A stretch of DNA of 64,000 nucleotides from Croceivirga lutea (GCF_014235875.1 NZ_JACJUK010000002.1:434001-498000), one strand, 5' to 3'; shown: positions 1-9,071, numbered from the stretch's first letter. The notes: a model not told the origin generated them from the sequence alone. Numbers and translations are program-made.

Positions 1-360
1 ATTTGCACTTGTGGTATAACTATTAAAACTATTAAACTCTTTGGCTTTATAGTCTTTTTCAGTTTTTTCAGGTAATTCAAAAAGTAGTTTTTTTATGGTT
101 TCTACCTCTTTTAAACTAGGTTTCCCGTTGGGAAACGTACCCTTACGATAGTTGTCAACTATTTCTTTGTCAATATTTAATGGTAAACCACTTAAACCAT
201 ACACAAGTAATTGCTGCGTTACCACAACATGGGCAATATTCCACCAGATATTATTATTAAAACCGTTTGGAATGGTATATAGTTGATGGTCATTAAGTTC
301 CGTTAGGTATTTGCTCAATATTTTTCTGTTTTGAAACGTAATTGTAAATAGTGAATCCAT
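1..360 (-). CDS. DinB-like family protein, partial
   Basis: Read on the minus strand from an ATG at 360, the frame stays open for 120 codons to the left edge, so the C-terminus lies outside the window. The translation begins MDSLFTITFQNRK and contains WWNIAHVVVTQQ, which resembles the first metal-binding histidine segment of the DinB/YfiT-like four-helix-bundle proteins. Only the first of the usual three histidines is visible. Members of this superfamily bind a divalent metal, and some act as thiol transferases, but no specific role can be assigned. It is divergent from the racemase-like gene, with 71 bp between the start codons. Confidence 0.7.
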   Translation of the reverse strand, partial: MDSLFTITFQNRKILSKYLTELNDHQLYTIPNGFNNNIWWNIAHVVVTQQLLVYGLSGLPLNIDKEIVDNYRKGTFPNGKPSLKEVETIKKLLFELPEKTEKDYKAKEFNSFNSYTTSAN

Positions 361-431
361 GTATAATCATTTAGGTTAAAAATAGGCCTTTAAAATTGAA
401 ATAAGTTTCTTTGTATAAATCTGTTTTAGCT

Positions 432-1124
432 ATGAAAATCATTGGTCTTTTAGGGGGAATGAGCTGGCAATCTTCAAAATTTTATTACCAATATATAAAT
501 GAATTAATTGCACAAAAATTTGGTAGTACTCATTCTGCAAGAATTTTGATGAGCTCTGTAAATTTTAATGAAATTGAACGGCTTATGATGCAAGATGATT
601 GGTTAGCCATTGGGCAATTGATGGCTAAAGAAGCAAAACGATTACAAGATGCTGGTGCTGACTGTTTGCTTTTAGGCACCAATACAATACACATAGTTAG
701 TTCTGCTATAGAAAAAGCTATCTCTATACCATTTTTGCATATTGCACGTGCCACTGGTACCCAAATTGTAAAAAAAGGAATTTCAAAAGTGGCCCTTTTG
801 GGTACTAAATTTACTATGGAGAAAAATTTTTATACTAAAATTCTACAGAACGAATTTCAACTAGAAATTGTTATCCCTAATGAAGTTGAACGCCAATTAC
901 TTCAAGCATTAATTTTTGATGAACTGGTTCAAGGCGTTTTCTCTGAAGAAGCAAAAAACACGTGTATTCAAATTATTAAAAGACTAGAAAAACAAGGAGC
1001 GCAAGGAGTTATTTTAGGCTGTACAGAACTACCCATCTTATTAGCTGAAGAAAGCATACCCATCCTTTCTTTTGACACTACATTAATACATTCAAAAGCC
1101 GCTGTAGATTTTGCTTTAAATTAA
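432..1124 (+). CDS. Aspartate/glutamate racemase family protein (YgeA-like) with an altered active site
   Basis: This 230-residue protein belongs to the cofactor-independent Asp/Glu racemase family. Family marks are the N-terminal GLLGGMSWQSS (residues 5-15), HSARILMSSVNF, TNTIH at 83-87 and GCTELP near residue 196. Characterised family members use two catalytic cysteines, one just before TNTMH and one in GCTE. Here the second is present but the first position is glycine (LLGTNTIH, codon GGC at 675-677, residue 82). The nearest cysteine is four residues upstream, in ADCLLLG. Cytosolic, with no signal peptide. The ATG at 432 is preferred over an in-frame TTG at 411 because family homology begins there. 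The fold is certain; racemase activity is doubtful. Confidence 0.85.
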   Translation: MKIIGLLGGMSWQSSKFYYQYINELIAQKFGSTHSARILMSSVNFNEIERLMMQDDWLAIGQLMAKEAKRLQDAGADCLLLGTNTIHIVSSAIEKAISIPFLHIARATGTQIVKKGISKVALLGTKFTMEKNFYTKILQNEFQLEIVIPNEVERQLLQALIFDELVQGVFSEEAKNTCIQIIKRLEKQGAQGVILGCTELPILLAEESIPILSFDTTLIHSKAAVDFALN

Positions 1125-1175
1125 AGTGTTCCATATTAATTGATTTTATTTGTAAGGACAATTATTTCTTAAATC

Positions 1176-1526
1176 ATGAAAAAAATATATCATTTAGCTA
1201 CTTGTAAAACTTGCCAGAAAATTTTAGCAGAATTGGAACCACTTGATGGTGTTGAAATTAGAGAAATAAAAGCTAAAGGTGTTACCCCTGAAGAGTTAGA
1301 AGAAATGCGAGCTTTGACAGATTCTTACGAATCTTTGTTTAGTAGACGAGCTATGTTATTTCGTCAGCGCGGGTTGAACAACCAAGAACTTACAGAAGAG
1401 GACTATAAAAACTTAATTTTAGAACACTACACCTTTTTAAAAAGACCTGTTGTAGTTGTAGACGACCAAATTTTTATTGGTAACGCCAAAAAACAGGTAG
1501 AAGGAGCCAAAGCTGCTTTACATTAA
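1176..1526 (+). CDS. ArsC/Spx-family thioredoxin-fold protein
   Basis: This 116-residue cytosolic protein has the ArsC/YffB/Spx thioredoxin-like fold. It begins MKKIYHLATCKTCQK, giving a CxxC pair at C10 and C13 on the redox loop, and near the C-terminus has FLKRPVVVVDD, matching the conserved RP(V/I) segment of the family. True arsenate reductases and Spx-like proteins cannot be told apart here. The adjacent genes are a racemase-like protein and an EamA permease, so the context does not suggest an arsenic operon. Its stop codon overlaps the next start by one base (TAATG), indicating co-transcription with the permease. Confidence 0.82.
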   Translation: MKKIYHLATCKTCQKILAELEPLDGVEIREIKAKGVTPEELEEMRALTDSYESLFSRRAMLFRQRGLNNQELTEEDYKNLILEHYTFLKRPVVVVDDQIFIGNAKKQVEGAKAALH

Positions 1527-2416
1527 TGAGTCAACGAACTCTTGCCTTTTTGGCCGCAATTGGAGCAACTACAATTTATGGGTTAAACCATACCATTGCC
1601 AAAGGGGTAATGCCCCATTATGTGCAGCCTTTTGGATTTATTTTCCTTAGGGTCACTGGTGCTAGTATCTTATTTTGGCTTATCTCTTTTTTTGGCCCAA
1701 ACGAAAAAATTGCTAAAAAAGACTGGCCAAGAATTGTACTCGCTGCTGTGCTCGGGATGGTTATTAATATGCTTGCCTTTTTTAAAGGACTTCAATTATC
1801 TACCCCCATTAATAGCTCTGTTTTGGTCACAATAAGCCCAATTATAGTAGTCATACTTTCGGCTTTAATTTTACAAGAGAAAATAACCTTAAATAAAACT
1901 ATAGGTATTTCTCTTGGTTTTGTTGGCGCACTAGTTTTGATATTATTTGGTGCTGAGTTACGGCAAGATGCTCCAAATATCCCGTTAGGAAACACTTTAT
2001 TGGTTGTTAACGCCATTTCATATGGTGCGTATTTGGTGGTTGCTAAAAAATTACTAGAAAAATACCATCCGTTCACCTTAATGAAATGGATGTTTACTAT
2101 AGCAGTCGTAGTTAATTTTCCAATTACCTTTGGTGAGTTTGCGCTTATTGAATGGAGCACCTTGCCGCTTTGGGCCTACGGTGCCATTGCCTTTGTTATA
2201 TTAGGCACTACTTTTTCAACCTATTTGTTTAATATTTTTGCCATGACACAATTAAAAGCCAGCACTATCGGGGCTTTTATTTATGTACAACCTGTTGTGG
2301 GAATTGTTTTTGCTATTCTAGCTGGCAAAGACGCATTAACCTCAATTAAACTATTGGGTACAGCTTTGGTTTTACTTGGTGTGTATTTAGCGAGTAAAAA
2401 GGTAAAAAAATCATAA
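1526..2416 (+). CDS. EamA/DMT-family membrane transporter
   Basis: This 296-residue integral membrane protein has about ten hydrophobic helices arranged as two EamA repeats. The first runs from AAIGATTIYGLNHTIAKG to about residue 140, and the second starts near GNTLLVVNAISYGAYLVVA. The C-terminus is basic (SKKVKKS), typical of the inner-membrane drug/metabolite exporter superfamily. Substrates in this family vary (amino acids, purines, other metabolites) and cannot be predicted. It overlaps the ArsC-like gene by one base upstream and the convergent PQQ dehydrogenase gene by six bases at its 3' end. Confidence 0.88.
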   Translation: MSQRTLAFLAAIGATTIYGLNHTIAKGVMPHYVQPFGFIFLRVTGASILFWLISFFGPNEKIAKKDWPRIVLAAVLGMVINMLAFFKGLQLSTPINSSVLVTISPIIVVILSALILQEKITLNKTIGISLGFVGALVLILFGAELRQDAPNIPLGNTLLVVNAISYGAYLVVAKKLLEKYHPFTLMKWMFTIAVVVNFPITFGEFALIEWSTLPLWAYGAIAFVILGTTFSTYLFNIFAMTQLKASTIGAFIYVQPVVGIVFAILAGKDALTSIKLLGTALVLLGVYLASKKVKKS

Positions 2417-4522
2417 CCCAAAAGTTACCAAAAGATTCCCCTTATCTGTTCCTAGTTTTTCACCTCCACAAGCTAACGTTATATATTGCTTTCCACTTAT
2501 ACTGTACATAGCTGGTGTTGCAAATGATGCAAAGGGGAGTTTAATTTCTCTCAATAAATCTCCCGTATGCCGGTCGTAAATTCTAAAAAAACCATCTTTT
2601 GTAGCAGCAATAAAGAGTAATCCATTTTCGGTTATGATTGGTCCACCATAGTTTTCGCAACCCGTGCCATAAATTCCTTTTGCTAACAATTCTGGCGTTT
2701 CTCCAAATGGTACACTCCATTGATACTCACCGGTATTCAAATCAATTGCATGTAGCGTTCCCCATGGAGGAGAAATACCCGGTAATCCATTTTTATCTAA
2801 AAACTTGGTGTATCCTTTATGTTTAAAAGGTAGTTGTGGTGTACTGTCGAGTGTATTTGCGGTTATTTCAAATTTATCTTGTTCTTCAAAAAGAAAGCCT
2901 ACTAAAGCATTTGCCTCTTTAACACTAATTTGTGGAAAGCCTGGCATCATACCTTTTCCATTATTAATTAATTCACCTAGCTGGTCCTTAGAAAAATTAT
3001 TCTTTATTCCTATTAAAGAAGGATATCCACTTGCGGCAATACCCCTGCGGTCTTCTTTATGACAAACCATACAATATTTGTCGTAGGTTTGTTGTCCTAG
3101 TGGTAGCTTTTTTAATGCTTTTTTAGCGGCACTTTTCATTTGTAGCAACCATGCCATTTCATTGCTATTTACGTATAAAATTCCATTTTTGGGGTCAACA
3201 CCCGCCCCACCCCATTCTGCGGCTCCATCATAACCAGGCAATAAAAAAACTGGAGAAAGCGCAGGTGGAGCATAAATTCTTTTATCTGCATTAACTAATA
3301 CATTTCTAAGTGAATCTTTATCTGGTGCAAACGGACTTATATCTGATTCTGAAAGTTCATTAGCTTGTCTTGCAAATGGCTTGGGTTTAATTGGAAAAGG
3401 TTGAGTGAGCCAAGCTTCTTCACCCATTAACACTGTGGCAGGAACTGGCTTTTCTTTTATGCTAAAAAGCGGCACTCCTGTTTCTCTATGAAACAAAAAC
3501 ACATAGCCCTGTTTGGTCACTTGAGCTACAGCTGGTACTGTTTTGCCTTCCTGTTTTACATTTAAAAGATTGGGAGGGGCTGGCGGGTCTCTATCCCATA
3601 AATCATGATGGGTAAATTGAAAATGCCATTGGTATTCACCAGTGTTGGCGTCTAAAGCTACCAGACTATTGGCATAAAGATTACTTCCTTTTCTAAACCC
3701 ACCATAAAAATCTGGCGACGCAGAACCCGTTGGAACAAAAAGAAGTTCTCTTTCAGAGTCTAAAGCCATTCCTGCCCAGTTATTTGCTCCTCCTGTGGTT
3801 TCGCTAGCTCTTACATTGGTATTGCCCCAAGTTTCGTTTCCTGGTGAGCCTTTTTCTGGTATGGTTTTAAAAACCCATGCTACTTCTCCTGTTTTTACAT
3901 TGAATGCCAAAACATCACCTAGTGCTCCTCCAATATCTTCTGAAACACGTAGTGGCATTATTATTTTATCCTTAAAAATTGTTCCTGGGGTATTGCTAAT
4001 TACAAATTTGTCCTTTTCACTATCTGGCAGTCCACTTCTCAAATCTATTTTGCCATTTTGTCCAAAGCTCTGAATAGGTTTCCCGGTTATAGCATTTAAG
4101 GCATATAAATAGCTCCCTATGGTATAAAATATGCGTTTGTCTTCACCTTCTTCCCAATAACTGACTCCTCGGCTTGTACTATGCCAAACTTTTAAAGAAT
4201 CACCAAAACGCCATACCTCTTTTCCTGTGCGTGCATCTAAGGCGAATGCTCGTAAGGCGGCACTTACGCCATATAGCAAGGTATCCACTACTATCGGATT
4301 CATTTGCATTTGGCCTACATCGGGTGCTTCATAAGTCCAAACTACTTTTAAATCGTTGATATTTTCTTTCGTAAAACCATTAAGAGTTGTAAAATGGCTG
4401 CGCGATGGGTCACCTAAATAACTTTGCCAAGTAGTAAATTCTTTTGTGGCTAAGGATTGCTCTTTTGATATACAGGAATGCAATAGAAAACTCAAAATAA
4501 CTAATGGAATAAAAAGCTTCAT
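2411..4522 (-). CDS. PQQ-dependent quinoprotein dehydrogenase with internal cytochrome c domain, lipoprotein
   Basis: This 703-residue exported lipoprotein starts with a signal peptide and lipobox (FLLHSC, Cys17). It has repeated propeller-blade motifs such as ALDARTGKEVWRFGD, ALNAITGKP, AFNVKTGEVAWVFK and AIDLNTGEYQW, typical of the eight-bladed PQQ dehydrogenases related to membrane glucose dehydrogenase. A c-type heme site (CMVCH, first Cys at residue 484) with a likely Met ligand in GKGMMPGFP is inserted between blades, roughly residues 470-555. This gives a self-contained quinohemoprotein that could oxidise a sugar or alcohol in the periplasm and pass electrons to the respiratory chain. 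The substrate is unknown. No pqq biosynthesis genes occur in this window. It runs convergent to the EamA gene. Confidence 0.88.
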   Translation of the reverse strand: MKLFIPLVILSFLLHSCISKEQSLATKEFTTWQSYLGDPSRSHFTTLNGFTKENINDLKVVWTYEAPDVGQMQMNPIVVDTLLYGVSAALRAFALDARTGKEVWRFGDSLKVWHSTSRGVSYWEEGEDKRIFYTIGSYLYALNAITGKPIQSFGQNGKIDLRSGLPDSEKDKFVISNTPGTIFKDKIIMPLRVSEDIGGALGDVLAFNVKTGEVAWVFKTIPEKGSPGNETWGNTNVRASETTGGANNWAGMALDSERELLFVPTGSASPDFYGGFRKGSNLYANSLVALDANTGEYQWHFQFTHHDLWDRDPPAPPNLLNVKQEGKTVPAVAQVTKQGYVFLFHRETGVPLFSIKEKPVPATVLMGEEAWLTQPFPIKPKPFARQANELSESDISPFAPDKDSLRNVLVNADKRIYAPPALSPVFLLPGYDGAAEWGGAGVDPKNGILYVNSNEMAWLLQMKSAAKKALKKLPLGQQTYDKYCMVCHKEDRRGIAASGYPSLIGIKNNFSKDQLGELINNGKGMMPGFPQISVKEANALVGFLFEEQDKFEITANTLDSTPQLPFKHKGYTKFLDKNGLPGISPPWGTLHAIDLNTGEYQWSVPFGETPELLAKGIYGTGCENYGGPIITENGLLFIAATKDGFFRIYDRHTGDLLREIKLPFASFATPAMYSISGKQYITLACGGEKLGTDKGNLLVTFGL

Positions 4523-4617
4523 AACACCTGATTTTCTTAAAAATACAATCTTTATATTGTTTTTCGAACCACTATTAAATAGTCGTATTGTTTACTTTTA
4601 TAATTCATCATTTTGTT

Positions 4618-5802
4618 ATGAACAAAACAGTACTTCTTTTTTTATTCTTTACCATTCTATGGAGTTGTACCAATACTCCAAAGCAAGACATCCAAGATTT
4701 AACAACTGAAATAAAAGACATTCAAAAAAACTATGCTCCAGATAAACGTGTAGCTTGGTTTCAAGTTAGCGCAGAAAAATCTGGTAGTCAATATATTTTA
4801 AATGGTGAAAGTAATTTACCCGAGGCGGTAGAAACATTTAAATCAAAATTAGACGATAAGGGGATTTCTTATATAGATAGTATTACACTTTTACCACATA
4901 AAAATCTAGACGGTCTCACTCACGGAATTATTACAATATCTGTAGCCAATTTACGCTCAAAACCAAAACACTCGGCAGAACTTAGCACACAAGCTACCTT
5001 AGGCACCCCGGTAACTATTCTAAAAAAAGAGGGGAAATGGTATTGGATTCAGACTCCTGACGGATATTTAGCTTGGGTAGACCACGGAGGCTTAAAACCT
5101 ATGCTGCCAAATGCGTTTGCAGATTGGGAACAAGCCAAAAAAATTATCTACACAAGCACTTATGGTCACGCATACAAAACGGAAAATACCAATTTGATTG
5201 TTTCTGATATGGTGGCAGGAGCTATTTTAAAATTGATAAAGGAAACATCTCAATATTTTAATGTTGCATACCCTGACGGGCGTAGTGCATTTATTCGTAA
5301 AGATGAAGCTGAATTATTTGATTTATGGATGGAAAATTTAAACCCAAACGAAGACCAACTCGTAACCACGGCACAACGTTTAATGGGTGTTCCTTACCTG
5401 TGGGGCGGAACATCTGCAAAAGGGGTTGATTGTAGTGGGTTTACCAAAACTATTTATTTTTTAAATGGAATAGTTTTACCCCGAGATGCTTCTCAACAAG
5501 TTCATGCAGGTATTGAAGTTGACACTAGCAAACAATTTGAAAACTTACGCAAAGGAGATTTACTCTTTTTTGGAAGAAAAGCCACTGATACCACAAAAGA
5601 GCTCGTAGTTCATGTTGGCATGTGGATAGGTAATAACGAATTTATACACTCTTCTGGTCAAGTAAAAATTGGTAGCATGGACCCTGAAGCTGACAATTAC
5701 GACTCAGCAAACAAGGCCCGATATTTACGTACTAACCGTTACCTTAATCAACTAGATTCTGGTTTTATCAATTTAAAAGAATCTACTGTATTTAAGAACT
5801 AA
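4618..5802 (+). CDS. NlpC/P60 family cell-wall hydrolase, lipoprotein with SH3 domains
   Basis: This 394-residue protein has a lipoprotein signal (ILWSC, Cys17). A bacterial SH3 region spans about residues 90-160 (VANLRSKPKHSAE, GKWYWIQTPDGYLAWV), with a second degenerate one at about 175-235. The C-terminal NlpC/P60 papain-like domain has catalytic Cys272 in GVDCSGFTK and His332 in VVHVGMWIG. Such enzymes cleave D-gamma-Glu-diaminopimelate bonds in peptidoglycan stem peptides. The ATG at 4618 is chosen because it gives a proper signal peptide; an in-frame TTG at 4588 would add ten residues in front of it. The 3' end overlaps the convergent thioesterase by 11 bp. Confidence 0.9.
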   Translation: MNKTVLLFLFFTILWSCTNTPKQDIQDLTTEIKDIQKNYAPDKRVAWFQVSAEKSGSQYILNGESNLPEAVETFKSKLDDKGISYIDSITLLPHKNLDGLTHGIITISVANLRSKPKHSAELSTQATLGTPVTILKKEGKWYWIQTPDGYLAWVDHGGLKPMLPNAFADWEQAKKIIYTSTYGHAYKTENTNLIVSDMVAGAILKLIKETSQYFNVAYPDGRSAFIRKDEAELFDLWMENLNPNEDQLVTTAQRLMGVPYLWGGTSAKGVDCSGFTKTIYFLNGIVLPRDASQQVHAGIEVDTSKQFENLRKGDLLFFGRKATDTTKELVVHVGMWIGNNEFIHSSGQVKIGSMDPEADNYDSANKARYLRTNRYLNQLDSGFINLKESTVFKN

Positions 5803-6280
5803 CTGTAGTTAAATTCTTTGGCACTCGAGCAAATTTACGTGTGTCTTCTTTAGTAAGGGTCCTAAATTCTTCTTCTTTTTCTATGGTTGCAAAAGCATCC
5901 ATAAACACCTGTGGTAAAGCGGTTAGTTTTCTTGTAGACAAATCCATCCAAGCGCCCATCATTTCACAACGGGCAAAATTTCTTCCTTCTGCATCATAAA
6001 AATTATGTTCAAACTCAAAGAACATTCCGTCTTCACTCATTCCCTTTAAACCTAAAGACACTTTTATGGGTTTACCCGCAAAAGCTTCTTTAAAATAATA
6101 CACATGTTCGTAAAATACTACTGGTCCTATTTCATATTTGGCCATAGATTTCTGATTAAAACCTAATTGACCTAAAAAAGCCATTCTGGTATGACTCATA
6201 AAATTGATGTAAGCTGAATTGGCTAAATGTCTGTTGGCGTCTAAATCACTCCAACGAATGTCAAATTCTTTGTAAAACAT
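5792..6280 (-). CDS. Acyl-CoA thioesterase, 4HBT hotdog fold
   Basis: This 162-residue cytosolic protein has the 4-hydroxybenzoyl-CoA thioesterase hotdog fold. The N-terminal WSDLDANRHLANSAYINF matches the conserved DxDxxxHxxN segment that carries the catalytic aspartate. VVFYEHVYYFKEAFAGKP follows, typical of the central beta-sheet. Family members hydrolyse acyl-CoA thioesters, but chain length and substrate are not predictable. Its 3' end overlaps the NlpC/P60 gene on the opposite strand, and the promoter must lie in the 102-bp divergent gap shared with the nitronate monooxygenase gene. Confidence 0.85.
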   Translation of the reverse strand: MFYKEFDIRWSDLDANRHLANSAYINFMSHTRMAFLGQLGFNQKSMAKYEIGPVVFYEHVYYFKEAFAGKPIKVSLGLKGMSEDGMFFEFEHNFYDAEGRNFARCEMMGAWMDLSTRKLTALPQVFMDAFATIEKEEEFRTLTKEDTRKFARVPKNLTTVSS

Positions 6281-6382
6281 AGTTTATTTTGTTATGCATG
6301 CATAGTATCTTTCAAAAATAACATAGATTTGATAACCGCAACTAAAAAACCTTAGTTTTATAACTATCTTAAGAATACAACT

Positions 6383-7357
6383 ATGTCTAAAAAAGCTTCA
6401 TTTATAAACGATTTATCATTACCTGCTATAGCAGCTCCAATGTTTTTAATTTCTGGACCTGAGTTGGTTATTGAATGTTGTAAAAACGGAATTGTTGGAA
6501 CTTTTCCAGCTTTAAATCAACGTACAAGTGAAGGCTTTGAAGAATGGTTAATTCAAATTAAATCTGAACTGCAAAAATGGGAAGAAGAAACGGGTAAAAA
6601 AGCCGCTCCTTTTGGTGTTAATATAGTTGTTCACCCAACTAATCCAAGAGTTGAAGCTGATGTTAAACTCTGTGTAAAACACCAAGTACCTTTAGTAATT
6701 ACTTCTTTAGGAGCTGTTCAAATGGTGGTTGATGCAATTCATAGTTATGGAGGACTAGTTTTTCATGATGTTATTAAAAAAAGACATGCTCAAAAAGCAG
6801 CCTCTGCTGGTGTTGACGGTCTTATTTTGGTTGCTGCTGGTGCTGGCGGACATGCCGGAACCATTAATCCAATGACTTTAGTGGCAGAAACAAAAACGTT
6901 CTTTGATAAAACCATTATTCTTTCTGGTTGTATTAGTACGGGCAGAGATATTGCTTCAGCAATGCAAATGGGAGCAGATTTGGCGTATATGGGTACTCGC
7001 TTTATCAATACCAAAGAAAGTTATGCGCCAGAAGATTATCAAAAAATGATTGAAGATGCTGGAGCCAGTGATGTTACCTATACCGCTGCTATTTCTGGTG
7101 TACACGCTAATTTCTTATCGGCCAGTTTAGAAGCTGCAGGTTTAACCGAAGAAGATTTAGAAAAAGACCAAAAAATAGATTTTGGCAAAGAGTTAGATAC
7201 AGAGCATAAGGCTTGGAAAACAATTTGGAGTGCAGGACAAGGTTCTGCGACCATACATGATACGCTTACTGTAAAAGATTTGGTTGGTAATTTAAAAACA
7301 GAGTTTAAAACCGCCATAGAAGAGCAAAATAGGCTTTTAGAAACATTTCCAAAATAA
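6383..7357 (+). CDS. Nitronate monooxygenase (2-nitropropane dioxygenase-like)
   Basis: This 324-residue flavin TIM-barrel protein belongs to the NPD/nitronate monooxygenase family. It shows AAPMFLISGPELV near the N-terminus (FMN phosphate region), VITSLG, the histidine-containing GLILVAAGAGGHAG motif with the likely catalytic His, and SGCISTGRDIASAMQMGADLAYMGTRF cut into conserved segments (SGGI-like, then GADLAYMGTRF). The family oxidises alkyl nitronates or related carbanions with FMN; physiological substrates are often unknown. It is followed by an intrinsic terminator, so it looks monocistronic. Confidence 0.88.
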   Translation: MSKKASFINDLSLPAIAAPMFLISGPELVIECCKNGIVGTFPALNQRTSEGFEEWLIQIKSELQKWEEETGKKAAPFGVNIVVHPTNPRVEADVKLCVKHQVPLVITSLGAVQMVVDAIHSYGGLVFHDVIKKRHAQKAASAGVDGLILVAAGAGGHAGTINPMTLVAETKTFFDKTIILSGCISTGRDIASAMQMGADLAYMGTRFINTKESYAPEDYQKMIEDAGASDVTYTAAISGVHANFLSASLEAAGLTEEDLEKDQKIDFGKELDTEHKAWKTIWSAGQGSATIHDTLTVKDLVGNLKTEFKTAIEEQNRLLETFPK

Positions 7358-7379
7358 TAACCTTTTTACTACGCTATTG

Positions 7380-7409
7380 TTAAGTGAGTTAATCACTTTA
7401 ATTTTTTTT
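7380..7409 (+). terminator. Intrinsic terminator after nitronate monooxygenase
   Basis: An 8-bp AT-rich inverted repeat (TTAAGTGA / TCACTTTAA) with a 5-nt loop is followed by a run of eight T. It lies 23 bp after the stop codon. Confidence 0.65.
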
Positions 7410-7478
7410 AAAATATAACTTTTGGGGTTGTGCTAACCTTCAATAAAAATGTAGTTTGGTAATATAAACATAGTTTTT

Positions 7479-8447
7479 ATGCCGCTAATACCATCTAATT
7501 ACAAACCTCCTTTTTTATTTAGAAATGGCCATTTTTCAACTATTTATGCGGGCCTCGTAAGAAAGGTTAATGGGGTTACGCAAAAAAGAGAACGACTTAA
7601 CTTAATCGACGGCGATTTTTTAGATATTGATTGGAGCCAAGCTAAAGTTCCAACTAACAAAGTGGTGGTGTTGTTACATGGATTAGAGGGTGACGCGCAA
7701 CGCCATTACATTACAGGTAGTGCAAAAAAATTAAACCATAATGGCTACGATTGTTGCGCCGTAAATTTTAGGGGTTGTAGCGGTGAACCTAACAAATTAT
7801 ACCGATCTTACCATTCGGGAGCTACAGAAGATTTAATAGCGGTAGTTAACCATATAAAAACTACAAAAACGTACTCCCAGATATATATAATGGGTTTTAG
7901 TCTAGGTGGAAATTTACTGCTAAAGTATTTAGGTGAAGGTAATCAAGTACCTAAAGAACTAAAAGCTGCGGTTGCCATTTCTGTTCCCTGCAATTTAAAA
8001 GATGCTTGTAACCAATTACTACAATCAAAAAATGCATTGTATTCTGCACGATTTAAAAAAAACTTATTAGCTAAACTTCGCGTAAAAAATAAAATGTTTC
8101 CAGCTTATATTTCGGAAAATGAAATTAAATCTATTGTAACCCTAAAAGATTTTGATAACATATATACTGGGCCAGCGCACGGATTTAAAGACGCAGACGA
8201 TTATTACAACAAATGCAGCTGTAAACAATTTCTAACGGCTATAGTAAAACCCAGTTTAATTCTTAACGCTAAAAATGATTCTTTTTTAGGAGACGATTGT
8301 TACCCTTATGAAGAAGCTAACATCAATACTAACCTATATTTAGAAACTCCCGAATTTGGTGGTCATGTTGGGTTTTGGGGAAGAAATAATATAAGCTACG
8401 CTGAAGAACGAGCACTAAGTTTCTTTGAACAGTTTGCTAAAAACTAA
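7479..8447 (+). CDS. YheT-like alpha/beta hydrolase
   Basis: This 322-residue protein belongs to the YheT/ABHD1-3 branch of alpha/beta hydrolases. It begins with the family's PPFLFRNGHFSTIYAGL, then has VVLLHGLEGD (oxyanion strand), NFRGCSGEPN, the nucleophile elbow GFSLGGN with Ser141, and a C-terminal GGHVGF carrying the probable catalytic histidine. Members hydrolyse esters or lipids of unknown identity. No signal peptide, so it is cytosolic or peripheral. It is flanked by a terminator upstream and an 88-bp gap before the cytochrome c gene. Confidence 0.87.
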   Translation: MPLIPSNYKPPFLFRNGHFSTIYAGLVRKVNGVTQKRERLNLIDGDFLDIDWSQAKVPTNKVVVLLHGLEGDAQRHYITGSAKKLNHNGYDCCAVNFRGCSGEPNKLYRSYHSGATEDLIAVVNHIKTTKTYSQIYIMGFSLGGNLLLKYLGEGNQVPKELKAAVAISVPCNLKDACNQLLQSKNALYSARFKKNLLAKLRVKNKMFPAYISENEIKSIVTLKDFDNIYTGPAHGFKDADDYYNKCSCKQFLTAIVKPSLILNAKNDSFLGDDCYPYEEANINTNLYLETPEFGGHVGFWGRNNISYAEERALSFFEQFAKN

Positions 8448-8535
8448 ACTATTTAAATTTTATAGTTAAGATTATCAACTTCTGCTGTGTAAGCTCGTAG
8501 ATTTACATATATTAGTAGTTCTCAATTAAACAAAA

Positions 8536-9015
8536 ATGAAAAAAGTACTTCTAATGTTAGCCATGGGCGCATTTATTGCAAGCTGTGGTGATAAAAAAGA
8601 AAAAAAAGAAGATGGTTTTGAAGTAAGTAGAACCAAAACCGAAGAAAAAGCAGCGGATAAAAGTGAAGGTGTTCCTGTTGATTTAAGTAACAAAGGCGTA
8701 GGTCCAATTAAGAATGTAGAATTTGCAGATGAAATTGACCAAGAAATGGCTGCCAGTGGTGAAGCACAATTTAATGCCATATGTGTTGCTTGTCATCAAA
8801 TTGAACAACGTATGATTGGCCCAGCTATGAAAGGGGTGTATAAAAGAAGAAGTCCGGAATGGGTTATGAATATGATTTTGAATCCTGACGGAATGCTAAA
8901 AGAAGACCCTATTGCAAAAGCACTTTTAAAAGAATACAACAATGCAATTATGCTTAATCAGAATTTAACTGAAGAGCAAGCACGAGAAATAGCTGAATAT
9001 CTTAGAACGATATAA
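8536..9015 (+). CDS. Cytochrome c class I lipoprotein
   Basis: This 159-residue exported protein has a lipoprotein signal (FIASC, Cys17) and a charged low-complexity linker (about residues 19-45). A monoheme cytochrome c domain follows, with CVACH at residues 83-87 (C83, C86, H87) and a likely axial Met at 139 in NAIMLNQNLT. The motif IEQRMIGPAMKGVYKRR is common in flavobacterial cytochromes that serve nitrous-oxide reductase or oxidases, but no such partner is visible nearby. It is probably an electron shuttle anchored in the periplasm. A strong terminator lies 22 bp downstream. Confidence 0.88.
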   Translation: MKKVLLMLAMGAFIASCGDKKEKKEDGFEVSRTKTEEKAADKSEGVPVDLSNKGVGPIKNVEFADEIDQEMAASGEAQFNAICVACHQIEQRMIGPAMKGVYKRRSPEWVMNMILNPDGMLKEDPIAKALLKEYNNAIMLNQNLTEEQAREIAEYLRTI

Positions 9016-9036
9016 CAGTAATAAAAACATAACACC

Positions 9037-9071
9037 AAGCCGCTCTCAAAACATTGAAAGCGGCTTTTTTT
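9037..9071 (+). terminator. Intrinsic terminator after cytochrome c gene
   Basis: The stem AAGCCGCT / AGCGGCTT, with extra pairing TCAA/TTGA toward the loop, is followed by seven T. Confidence 0.85.

Noticed and set aside
1792-2160. Minus-strand frame of 122 codons inside the EamA gene
   Set aside because: It is antisense to a well-supported membrane transporter and shows no recognisable domain.
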